Origin: Methylaequor sp002691245 | Lineage (GTDB): Bacteria > Pseudomonadota > Alphaproteobacteria > Methylaequorales > Methylaequoraceae | Length of the DNA: 27,737 nucleotides | Direction: 5' to 3' | Assembly: GCA_002691245.1 (NCBI GenBank) | Contig: NZHH01000045.1 | Coordinates: forward strand, 1-27,737 | Shown here: in pieces, positions 8,177 through 15,662 of the stretch | Layout of the letters: every line of letters starts with the position of its first letter | Numbering within the stretch: position 1 is the first letter of the stretch | Program-made: the position numbers and the translations under genes | The notes under the pieces: generated by a model | What the model saw: the letters and a program-made list of their open reading frames with translations, nothing else | Database searches by the model: none | What the model was told of the DNA's origin: nothing

Positions 8177-11100
8177 CTACTCTTCAGTTGAAGAATCTCC
8201 TGANGCTCCATCACCTCCANNTGANGANCCTGCACTAGAGTTGGCTCCTGAAGATCCTCCACNTGATGAACCTCCGCTAACTGGCCCGCTTGCTCNCGGA
8301 CTAGCACCNGGAGTTGATGACATTGCTACCACTTTTGGAATAGCTTGAGTTGCNCCNGTAATAACTTTTTTTCCTGATTTCGACANTTCTGCTATTTTAT
8401 TTTCAATATTCCTNAAAGCTTTAAATTTTGCTTTCAATTCAAATAAAAACTCATGCGTTTCACCCAGTAGTGTATAGTTNGNCGCATCTTTACCNACTAG
8501 TNTTAANCCATCNGTACCAATTTTATTTANGCCTTCACTAGTCACNNTAACNTTGGTGCTTCCNNNAAGCTTAACATCATCTTCTTTAAATTGATTTCCN
8601 ATCCTTAATTGACCTGAAGAGAGTTTAATATTTCTATTAATTCTGTTAATTTTTCTTGACCCACTNAGTTTAATTGGTTTTTTTGTAACGGTNACNCTAT
8701 GTTGGCCNCCTGTTAAAGTATAGTTACTTNCCACNCCTCCATTAGANCCATCAGCNAGNGANAGGCTNGCTGTTGAAGCTAAACTNGAATTTGATTGAGT
8801 GTTTGCTGAAGACAATGAACCGGTTCCAGAAAGAATAAGCGTTTCTTTATCAACAAAGTTTCCTACCGTTAAATCTGTAGAATNTACAATAGTTGTACCA
8901 TCATAATTTCGTGTTCCTGTCAAACTTATAGGTTTTGGTNAAATCTGAGCATTATTAATTGTTTTTGNTGTTGAANTCGCAGCAAGTCCATAAACATTTC
9001 CATGTNTACTATGNCTTGCTGANGTTATAGTATAGGCTGAATNTGCTCTAACTACATTTGAATTACCTGAATCTTTTGNACCGTAAGTGTANGTTTTATT
9101 ACTCAATGCGACGTTTACATTACTTGAAAGNCCATTTGCAGAGGTTANCGTTACNTTTCCAAANGTAGAAGAAGAAGTTGAAGTTGTTCCATCATAAACT
9201 TTNGTGACTTTTTGATTAGTACCAGTNATNTTGCTATACGTCTTTGTTAGCACTCCTGGATNATAACCTGTTAATATCCCATCCCCNGAACCACTTATTG
9301 NNTTACCATTAGAATAATNGTATTGAATGAAATCTGCTGATGGTANGTTACTAAAGNCGTTATCCGATGAAGAATTAAANCTTGTTACTCTCCAATTACT
9401 ATTATCATTCTGCGTATTAATTGANGGNATTGCGCCTATCTCATAACCAGAAAGACTTATCGTCGTTCCGCTATTATTTGCTGCTGTCAANTTAGTACCN
9501 GTNATNGTNCCNATAGNTGNNTCACCNGCTNCATTTATCGCTCCAGCAGTAATCGTACCTAATGAAATNTTACCCGGCTGGTCATTCGTTAGACCGGCGC
9601 CACCATCTATTATAGCCGTTACAGTTCCACTTCCAGCGTTAATTGTGGCATTGTTACTTATATCTGCTGTTCCACTACCTCTCTGTGAGTCTACAACTCC
9701 ATACGATGTAGATGTATTAGCACGAAGAGTAAGATCTCCATTAGCTGTTGTTATNTTCGAATTTATAGTAATATCACGNCCAGCCAGAAGTGATAAATCT
9801 CCNCCTGAACTCCCACTGACGNTAATTGCATTCGAAACTNTNATATCCTGATTAGCTCTTAAATAAACATCGGTNCCTGCTTGCAATAAATCCTGNATGG
9901 TTCCACTCCCAATCGCATTTGAANTAGTTGAATCNGTTGAAAATGAATTNACTGTTTCAATGCCAGCAGTTCCAGTAGCTCCTGNAAATGATCCGGTNGT
10001 GAATTCATTATTATTATGATAAGCGACACCACTTAAATTAGTAGTCCAACCTTGGCCTGGACCTTGCCATCCAAAATCAATTCTATCACCACCTGTTCTT
10101 TCACCGAAATAAATTAAAAGTGGATAATAAGTATCAGCTTGTAATGTAACATTGCTACTGTAGCGTATTCTCATTCCATGAGCCCCTCTATTATCAACCA
10201 ACCTATTAGANGTATTTCTTACACTNATAAAATCTGACCAAGAATCAACATTGTTGNAACCTTGTGTAAATAACCACGCCCAACTTGAATCATCACTGNA
10301 GGTATAAAATCTGTGTGTGCCTGTTTGGTTAGGTTTAAAAAAACCTCTCCATTCTGCNGAGTATCTCTCAGCAAAGTTTCTACCTGGTGTTATGTAATCA
10401 ATTTTACTAAAATCNCTGCTAAATCTGTTTCTCACTGATGACCTAGAATCTTGGGTTCTACCACCAACAGTTCCAAAATAACTAAAGCTATCGTTAAAAT
10501 AGTTATAATATACTTGNGCTCTTAATCCATTATCCAAAGAACCTCCNGANGAACCACTAGCATCNACNGTNATATTCTTAGGATCTAANAGTAAAGTACC
10601 ANAATCNACACTTATANNGTCTAAATTAACTGTTCTCAAAAGATTTTTTGATGANATTTCAATAAAACCGCCTTTTTCTTTATTGTTTGAGGCCTCAGTA
10701 ATCCANNNGTTATCNGCACTTAAATAACCATTNGCATCAATTGAACCCATAAAGTCAGTGGTTTCGTCTGACCAAACAACNGCAGTCCCACCTTGACCTA
10801 AGNCACTNGAGATATTTATGTTAACGTCNTANTCNACAATTGTCTTTTGAGCATTAATAACTTCATTTTGNTTATCAAAACGATTTATAAATCCATCATA
10901 TTCTTTCTGACTAACNGNAGATAACTGTTGACCACCNAAATATTCACCGCCAATTCTTACTTTCCCNCCTTGAGATGATCCTTTGGCTGAAATATCCGCT
11001 GCAGACANCCCTACATTCTGACCAGCAAAGTCAAGATTGCCTCCTTGACCTGAACCCCCATCTGCTTTAAACGTGCCAGCAACAAGATTGTGACTGTCTG

Positions 11101-12280
11101 CATGCAATTTTATAGATCCACCATTAATAGAACCAGACATATTAGCATTTGTTTGTGTTGTGGATAACAATACATCCTCTGAAACGACNATTAANTTGCC
11201 ACCATTTTCNTGTAATCCCTTAGCAACTATAGAACTNTNAAGAACAAGCATNTTTTTTGCATTGGCAGAAATTTTACCACCATTTGAGCCGCTAGCATTG
11301 GTTTCACCTCCNTAATANACATTAGTACCAGTAATNGTNAGNGCNCCAGATGGTGTCGATGGGTTTATNCTNGATATATCAATATTTCCTTCAATATTAA
11401 CAAAATTGTTATCATCTCCACCAATAACCACATTACCTGTTNGATGATCTANACTTGCTGTTGATATAATGCCTGATGAACCNACATTTACTGCTCCAAG
11501 CATTAAGTTTTCTGCTGTTTTTGCGGATAATTGAATATATCCACCTTCAGCAATTAATGAACCATTATTGGNAACTAAACTCTCTAATGTNTNTCCATTT
11601 ATATCTGTGATGNTTGAAAGTTCCCTTGTCGGCACTNTTACTTTCATTAAACCATTACCTGAAAAATCTAAAGTTATTTGTTCTCCAGCTCCNATAAAGA
11701 TTTTTCCATATTTTGCNACTATTATTCCCTNGTTTGAAGCATAATTACCTANTAGTGCNGCATGCCCANAGGTATNNACNTCAACNTTCCCATGATTCTC
11801 TACTCCTTTAGATGTTTTGTTCTTGTAAAANTTATGTCTACCTTCTAAAAANTCACCNGTTTTAATATCTAAACTTGATGCAGTGAATGAATTACTTCTA
11901 ACAGCACCTGANTTGGTCAAAAANACACCATTTGGGTTNACAAGAATTACATTTCCATTCGAATTAATCTGCCCAGCTATGTTTGAGGGTGTTGTTCCTA
12001 ACACCCTGTTCAGTGATGAAGAACTTGATGATGGCATATTAAAGTCCACAACTCCTTTGGAATGAACTGAAAACGAATCCCAATGGATGACAGAATTATG
12101 ACTTCTTTGGTTTATGACCATATGATTTGGATTTATTGAGGCTATTTCAACACTTCCGTTTTGGACGGAACCAGCAGTTGGCATGTCTGCAGCTATTGCA
12201 GAAATACCTGGGCTTAATGACACAACACTGCATAAAGTTCCAACTATAAAGGAATTAAATTTGTTTTTCTTTAGAATCAT
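8177..12280 (-). CDS. TpsA2: two-partner-secretion exoprotein with inserted PA14-like domain
   Basis: This complete 1367-residue exoprotein is a paralogue of TpsA1. It has a signal peptide (about residues 1-31, ending SAIAAD), a TPS secretion domain with SSLNRVLG and NPNG near residue 115, beta-helix-like sequence up to a VVWSDETTDF segment near residue 505 that matches VVWSDQMTDF of TpsA1, a PA14-like domain (about 590-755), more beta-helix sequence, two YDG motifs (KVYDGTT near 1028, NYDGTT near 1127), and a Gly/Ser-rich acidic tail ending SSTEE. Its transporter is probably TpsB2, 81 nt upstream. The likely role is a surface or secreted adhesin, possibly glycan-binding through the PA14 module (inference). 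The ATG at 12280 is the only ATG after an in-frame stop; its GAGG is unusually close (2 nt). More than 100 isolated N make many residues uncertain. No CDI-type VENN motif or toxin domain was seen. Confidence 0.9.
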   Translation of the reverse strand: MILKKNKFNSFIVGTLCSVVSLSPGISAIAADMPTAGSVQNGSVEIASINPNHMVINQRSHNSVIHWDSFSVHSKGVVDFNMPSSSSSSLNRVLGTTPSNIAGQINSNGNVILXNPNGXFLTXSGAVRSNSFTASSLDIKXGXFLEGRHXFYKNKTSKGVENHGXVXXXTXGHXALXGNYASNXGIIXAKYGKIFXGAGEQITLDFSGNGLMKVXVPTRELSXITDINGXTLESLVXNNGSLIAEGGYIQLSAKTAENLMLGAVNXGSSGIISTASXDHXTGNVVIGGDDNNFVNIEGNIDIXXINPSTPSXXXXITGTNXYXGGETNASGSNGGKISANAKXMLVLXSSIVAKGLXENGGXLXVVSEDVLLSTTQTNANMSGSINGGSIKLHADSHNLVAGTFKADGGSGQGGNLDFAGQNVGXSAADISAKGSSQXGKVRIGGEYXGGQQLSXVSQKEYDGFINRFDXQNEVINAQKTIXXXDVNINIXSXLGQGGTXVVWSDETTDFMGSIDXNGYLSXDNXWITEASNNKEKGGFIEXSSKNLLRTVNLDXISXDXGTLXLDPKNXXXDASGXXGGSLDNGLRXQVYYNYFNDSFSYFGTVGGRTQDSRSSVRNRFSXDFSKIDYITPGRNFAERYXAEWRGFFKPNQTGTHRFYTXSDDSSWAWLFTQGXNNVDSWSDFXSVRNXSNRLVDNRGAHGMRIRYSSNVTLQADTYYPLLIYFGERTGGDRIDFGWQGPGQGWTTNLSGVAYHNNNEFXTGSFXGATGTAGIETXNSFSXDSTXSNAIGSGTXQDLLQAXTDVYLRANQDXXVSNAIXVSGSSXGDLSLLAXRDITINSXITTANGDLTLRANTSTSYGVVDSQRGSGTADISNNATINAGSGTVTAIIDGGAGLTNDQPGXISLGTITAGAINXXGXXXXXXXXGTXLTAANNSGTTISLSGYEIGAXXSINTQNDNSNWRVTXFNSSSDNXFSNXPSADFIQYXYSNGXXISGXGDGILTGYXPGVLTKTYSXXTGTNQKVXKVYDGTTSTSSSXFGXVTXTSANXLSSNVNVALSNKXYTYGXKDSGNSNVVRAXSAYTIXSAXHSXHGNVYGLAAXSTXKTINNAQIXPKPISLTGTRNYDGTTIVXSTDLTVGNFVDKETLILSGTGSLSSANTQSNXSLASTXSXXXADXSNGXVXSNYTLTXGQHXXTVTKKPIKXSGSRKINRINRNIKLSSGQLRXGNQFKEDDVKLXGSTXVXVTSEGXNKIGXDXLXLXGKDAXNYTLLGETHEFLFELKAKFKAXRNIENKIAEXSKSGKKVIXXATQAIPKVVAMSSTXGASPXASGPVSGGSSXGGSSGANSSAXXSXGGDGXSGDSSTEE
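10010..10515 (-). other. PA14/GLEYA-like domain within TpsA2
   Basis: Residues about 590-755 of TpsA2 contain features typical of PA14-type beta-sandwiches: EWRGFFKPNQTGTHRFYT followed by SDDSSWAWLF, a glycine-containing HGMRIRYSS stretch, then LQADTYYPLLIYFGER and DFGWQGPGQGW. These correspond to the family pattern of a tGtYtF strand, a DD-S metal/ligand loop, and a yYPi-i-y strand ending in a W-x-GPG turn. PA14 and GLEYA domains often bind carbohydrates; the ligand here is unknown. TpsA1 lacks the segment. Confidence 0.75.
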
Positions 12281-12361
12281 TTCCTCTAGTCTTTCTAAAA
12301 GGTAAAATCATTTTTATCTTCATCCTAATTCAACGACAAAACAACTCTTTTTTTTATTTTT

Positions 12362-14116
12362 TTAGAAGGCCATATTTAGCATTAACATTAAGTGATGTTT
12401 GTTCAATCTTACATCTGAGAGAATCTCAATTTTATCGGTAGCAATTGTTTTTGAATATTCTATTTTTGCAGTTATATTTTTATCAAAATTAAAATTATCA
12501 TTAAAGTTATTTAGTTGAAGGCCAACACCAGCCGATTTTGCGGCTGTTTCCTTGTTTTCCACAGCAGTTGGCCTATTTAGATAAGCAACTCCCATTGCAG
12601 AGTAAATGTAAGGGGTGATTGAAAAATTATTAGATAGTGAAAAATTTCTGTTCATCTCACCTCTGATATACCAAATTTTNTCTCCTGAAATAGCTCCAGA
12701 GGTTAAAGCNCTTANNCTATCCATTCCAATNACTGTNGACTGCTCAGAATTTAACAAAGCGTCATCNGTGTATTGTCCCCCAAAACCTATCTTCATCAAN
12801 TAACTAGAAANTACGTAAAATGAGTAGNATGAATTAACTCTAAAATGATGATATTGAGATGTTCCTGATGTCCTAGATAATGGAATATCAACTGCCTCAC
12901 TGGCTGATCTTGATGCAATATCAAGTCCCCGAGATAGTTCAGAATCAAAGTAAATACAACCGCTAGGACAACCATAATAGCTTAGACCAATTCTTAAGCT
13001 TGTAAGTCTATCGTGAGANAAGACTTGATCAACACCTGCTGCGTTAGTTTGTTGAAGTTCATCAACCCAANTNATATTNCCTCTTAATATCCAGGAAGAA
13101 TCTGTNCGTAGAAGCAGTGGANAAGTTATGCCAAGTGAACCTGACTTCATGTTTGANTCAATCCCTAATGATGCAATATCACCGCCTGGCCGNGTCATAC
13201 TCTCTGAGTATGAAAGGTTNGTNTTAAGACCATTATCACCCAAAGGATATGAAAAAGATAACCCACCACCTCTAATTGTTACTGAGTTTCCTGTACCTTT
13301 CATTCCTTTGATTGTAGGCCTCGCTAANCCGAACATTGTAAGCCCCTCGCCAANTCCAAAAGGTGAGTTAATAGTTGTTTGTAAAATTCCTAACTGCCTN
13401 CCTAATTCTTCACTTTGAGTATTATTNAAATTAATGCTACCTGANATCAATTTATGTTTAGCTTCAACAACTAAAATAGTTGCTCCTTCAACTGAGCCCT
13501 GAGCGAANGCNGTGTTAATNTCTAACCCTGCNACTTGACTGGCTAATAACAGTTTTTTCTCTAACAATGAGTTTTTTAAATTTTTCTTNTCCTTTAATTC
13601 CCTTAGNTACCTGAATATAGCTTTTCNCTGAACTTTAGGGACCTTTTCAAGATTAATNTTTTCTATAAAACCATCAATAACTTTAAAAAAAACAGTTGCA
13701 CCATCAGGTTTTAACTCTTGCTTGGGTAAAATAACTCTAACTAATGGAAAATCTTTGGTTTGATAATCTTTGGTCATCCTATTTGCTAAAAAGTTTAATT
13801 CATCTATACTTATTGATTTTCCAACTAATTGATTTTTGTAGGTTTCAAAGTTTATTACATTTTGTAATTCCTTTGAGGCAATAATTACGAGCGATTCGAC
13901 CATGACATAAATTTTCTCTTGTAGTGCTTTCCTTTTTTTAATGTTTTCTAAACCATTTAGGAGATCTCGGTCTTCACGCCTTTGAATTTTTTCTTTTTCA
14001 ATATCTTCGAAAACCTTTGGTACAGTCTGACTTGGCAATGTGGTAGCAGCGATCAGATTTTTAGAAAAAAAAAAAAACAAAAAAAAAACTTTTAAAATAT
14101 CTAGTTTCATTTCCAT
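12362..14116 (-). CDS. TpsB2: FhaC/ShlB-type outer-membrane transporter, probable partner of TpsA2
   Basis: This 584-residue paralogue of TpsB1 is collinear along its whole length: shared RPTIKGMKGTG, YSESM-RPGGD, NMKSG, LTSGAISG, PTAVENKETAAKS and SDVRLNKHHL segments, and a terminal Phe (LNMAF). A hydrophobic, Phe-rich signal peptide ends near LIAATT; the POTRA-type region (FPLVRVILP, VFFKVIDGFIE) comes next and the barrel domain follows. C383 and C387 form the same CX3C pair as in TpsB1. I chose the ATG at 14116; the ATG at 14110 is equally plausible, and a TTG at 14125 merely extends the frame. The signal-peptide coding sequence holds T10 and T13 runs. The gene precedes tpsA2 by 81 nt that hold only an A-rich stretch and no clear site. 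Ns are scattered through 12680-13620. Confidence 0.9.
   Translation of the reverse strand: MEMKLDILKVFFLFFFFSKNLIAATTLPSQTVPKVFEDIEKEKIQRREDRDLLNGLENIKKRKALQEKIYVMVESLVIIASKELQNVINFETYKNQLVGKSISIDELNFLANRMTKDYQTKDFPLVRVILPKQELKPDGATVFFKVIDGFIEXINLEKVPKVQXKAIFRXLRELKXKKNLKNSLLEKKLLLASQXAGLXINXXFAQGSVEGATILVVEAKHKLXSGSINXNNTQSEELXRQLGILQTTINSPFGXGEGLTMFXLARPTIKGMKGTGNSVTIRGGGLSFSYPLGDNGLXXNLSYSESMXRPGGDIASLGIXSNMKSGSLGITXPLLLXTDSSWILRXNXXWVDELQQTNAAGVDQVXSHDRLTSLRIGLSYYGCPSGCIYFDSELSRGLDIASRSASEAVDIPLSRTSGTSQYHHFRVNSXYSFYVXSSXLMKIGFGGQYXDDALLNSEQXTXIGMDXXXALTSGAISGXKIWYIRGEMNRNFSLSNNFSITPYIYSAMGVAYLNRPTAVENKETAAKSAGVGLQLNNFNDNFNFDKNITAKIEYSKTIATDKIEILSDVRLNKHHLMLMLNMAF
14065..14088 (-). repeat. 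Paired homopolymer (T10-G-T13 on coding strand) in tpsB2 signal peptide
   Basis: The coding strand has ten T (14088-14079), one G, then thirteen T (14077-14065), encoding the Phe-rich hydrophobic core of the TpsB2 signal peptide. The reference length keeps the frame open. Tracts this long are prone to slipped-strand mispairing, and gain or loss of one base would end translation within the N-terminus. Confidence 0.8.
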
Positions 14117-14193
14117 CAACAACAAAATTAATACTGTTAATAATATGATAAAAGCTATATTTTTACTAGCTTTTTATGATAGGGAAATATTAT

Positions 14194-14214
14194 TTATCCA
14201 CAGGCTGTGGAAAG
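14194..14214. promoter_or_regulatory. DnaA-box palindrome between amt and tpsB2
   Basis: The plus strand reads TTATCCACA (14194-14202, a perfect DnaA box), two bases and a C, then TGTGGAAAG (14206-14214), whose reverse complement CTTTCCACA is a degenerate DnaA box. The TCCACAG/CTGTGGA arms could also form a short hairpin in the amt transcript just after its stop, but no U-run follows, so a terminator is less convincing. The same core, TTATCCACAGGCT, occurs on the minus strand at 8087-8075 upstream of tpsB1. Confidence 0.5.
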
Positions 14215-14216
14215 TT

Positions 14217-15530
14217 TTAGTTATTATATCCACTTTCCCCGTGTAAAGAAGTATCAAGTCCCTCCAATTCTTCATCCTCAGTTACCCTAAGATCCAAGAA
14301 CAAAGAGATAATTTTCAAAATTAGAAAAGTCACCACAATCGTCCAGAGAGCGGTTACAAAAACTCCGTAGGATTGAATTTTTAGGTGATCTATAATTGTT
14401 TTACCTTCATCAAAGCCTACACCCCCAAATTGACTTTGCATAAGTAAGGAACACAAAATTGTACCAATTATCCCTCCCACACCATGGACAGCAAAAACAT
14501 CAAGACTATCATCGATCCTTAATTTGATTCTGATAATATCAACGGCAATGTAGCACAAAATGCCGCCTGAAAGCCCTAATATCAGGCCCCCTTGTACTCC
14601 AACAAATCCAGAAGCAGGAGTTATTGTTGCTAGTCCTGCAACCATACCTGTTGCCATACCCACCAGAGAAGGTTTACCAAATCTAAACCATTCAATTAAT
14701 ATCCACGAAAAAGCTCCCACAGACGCAGCTATGTGTGTTACTAAAATTGCCTTCGAGGCAGTTAAATCAGCTGCTAGTGCAGAACCTCCATTAAATCCAA
14801 ACCATCCAACCCACAACATTGAAGCGCCTATCATTGTTAATACTGGGCTATGAGGTGGAGAAATTGTATTTTTTAAAAAGTTTTTCCTTTTACCTAGCAC
14901 TAAAGCAATAACTAGAGCAGCTAACCCTGCTGTGGTATGAACAACTAAGCCACCCGCAAAATCTTTTATACCCATCTGTGCCAGAAAACCACCGCCCCAA
15001 ACCCAATATGCTACAGGACAATATACTGTTATCAGCCATATTGACGAAAAAATTAAAATCACCGAAAATTTAATCCTTTCCACATATGCACCTATCACTA
15101 GAGCTGGAGTTATTATACAAAATGTCATCTGAAACATTGCAAACAAATCCTCAGGAATAGTGCCAACTAATGATTCGGAGGATAAATTTAGGAACATTTT
15201 TTCAAGATTACCAAAAATTCCTGAATCACCTTGTGAAAATGCCAAAGAATACCCAACAACTACCCAAACAATCGACACTAAAGATGCAATGCCAAAATGT
15301 TGACATAATACAGAAACTACGTTTTTTGATTGAACTAAACCGGCGTAGAATAACGCTAACCCAGGTAGAGTCATAAATAAAACAAGGCTGGTGGAAGTTA
15401 AGATCCAGGCTGTATCCCCACTATTTTGAGATGCAATGGCGGTGTCAGCAATAAAAAATGAAATTAGAATAAAAAGTTTTGTCAGCGCAACCCCCCCTAA
15501 TTTAAGTAACACAAGTGAATAATCTAACAT
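14217..15530 (-). CDS. amtB: Ammonium channel, Amt/AmtB family
   Basis: The 437-residue inner-membrane protein conducts ammonium/ammonia for nitrogen uptake. It starts with a hydrophobic N-terminal segment and then has the usual eleven-helix Amt pattern. Family residues are visible: the twin pore histidines H198 (GGLVVHTTAG) and H349 (FAVHGVGG), and the phenylalanine gate F137 (QMTFCIITPAL) and F246 (WFGFNGGSALAAD). The C-terminal cytoplasmic tail (LRVTEDEELEGLD) matches the conserved tail that couples to PII (GlnK), but no glnK lies beside it here. The ATG at 15530 opens the frame; a G7 tract in codons 11-13 followed by in-frame CTG (ALTKLF) resembles a ribosome-binding site for a shorter form whose first hydrophobic residues would be the signal segment, so the start is not settled. 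The gene is divergent from mnmE with a 132-bp spacer. Confidence 0.96.
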   Translation of the reverse strand: MLDYSLVLLKLGGVALTKLFILISFFIADTAIASQNSGDTAWILTSTSLVLFMTLPGLALFYAGLVQSKNVVSVLCQHFGIASLVSIVWVVVGYSLAFSQGDSGIFGNLEKMFLNLSSESLVGTIPEDLFAMFQMTFCIITPALVIGAYVERIKFSVILIFSSIWLITVYCPVAYWVWGGGFLAQMGIKDFAGGLVVHTTAGLAALVIALVLGKRKNFLKNTISPPHSPVLTMIGASMLWVGWFGFNGGSALAADLTASKAILVTHIAASVGAFSWILIEWFRFGKPSLVGMATGMVAGLATITPASGFVGVQGGLILGLSGGILCYIAVDIIRIKLRIDDSLDVFAVHGVGGIIGTILCSLLMQSQFGGVGFDEGKTIIDHLKIQSYGVFVTALWTIVVTFLILKIISLFLDLRVTEDEELEGLDTSLHGESGYNN

Positions 15531-15600
15531 AAAAATTAAAATTAATATATAAAATTCACTCTGTTTTTAATGATGCCCAAATAATACTCGTTTGGCTATC

Positions 15601-15631
15601 AACAAGTTTATTTAGTTTTGATATACTTGTT
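15601..15631. repeat. Inverted repeat overlapping the mnmE promoter
   Basis: AACAAGTTTAT (15601-15611) and ATATACTTGTT (15621-15631) are 11-base arms with one mismatch and a 9-nt spacer. The right arm overlaps the candidate -35 of mnmE. It could be an operator for the amt/mnmE divergent region; no regulator is identifiable from the sequence. Confidence 0.35.
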
Positions 15632-15645
15632 AAATTTCTTATAAT
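15618..15645 (+). promoter_or_regulatory. Candidate sigma-70 promoter for mnmE operon
   Basis: TTGATA (15618-15623) and TATAAT (15640-15645) are separated by 16 nt. The predicted start of transcription falls near 15652, leaving a leader of only about 10 nt without a recognisable ribosome-binding site before the mnmE ATG at 15663. The -10 is a perfect consensus hexamer, though such hexamers are common in AT-rich DNA. Confidence 0.5.
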
Positions 15646-15662
15646 ACTAACATTAAATAAAA

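Noticed and set aside
11159..11167. A further perfect DnaA box (TGTGGATAA on plus) inside tpsA2
   Set aside because: It lies within coding sequence encoding an ordinary stretch of TpsA2 and is isolated from other boxes; one chance copy in the window is not surprising. Kept only as context for the intergenic boxes.
8177..12280. TpsA2 as a CdiA-type contact-dependent inhibition toxin
   Set aside because: No VENN motif or toxin-like C-terminus is seen, and the tail is Gly/Ser-rich and acidic; no small immunity-type gene follows (only a short non-coding spacer, then tpsB1). For TpsA1 the C-terminus is outside the window, so the question stays open there.
12255..12323. 22-codon frame (MKIKMILPFRK...) overlapping the tpsA2 start, with a GGAT before its ATG
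   Set aside because: Too short and without a match; no equivalent precedes tpsA1. A coupling leader peptide is possible but unsupported.
1..14125. Mobile element or genomic-island borders around the tps block
   Set aside because: No integrase, transposase, tRNA gene or long direct repeats were found at the visible right border; the left border is outside the window. Composition alone is not enough.
14190..14216. Intrinsic terminator for amt at the TCCACAG/CTGTGGA hairpin
   Set aside because: The stem is 6-7 bp with a very tight loop and no U-run follows on the minus strand; the DnaA-box reading explains the sequence better.
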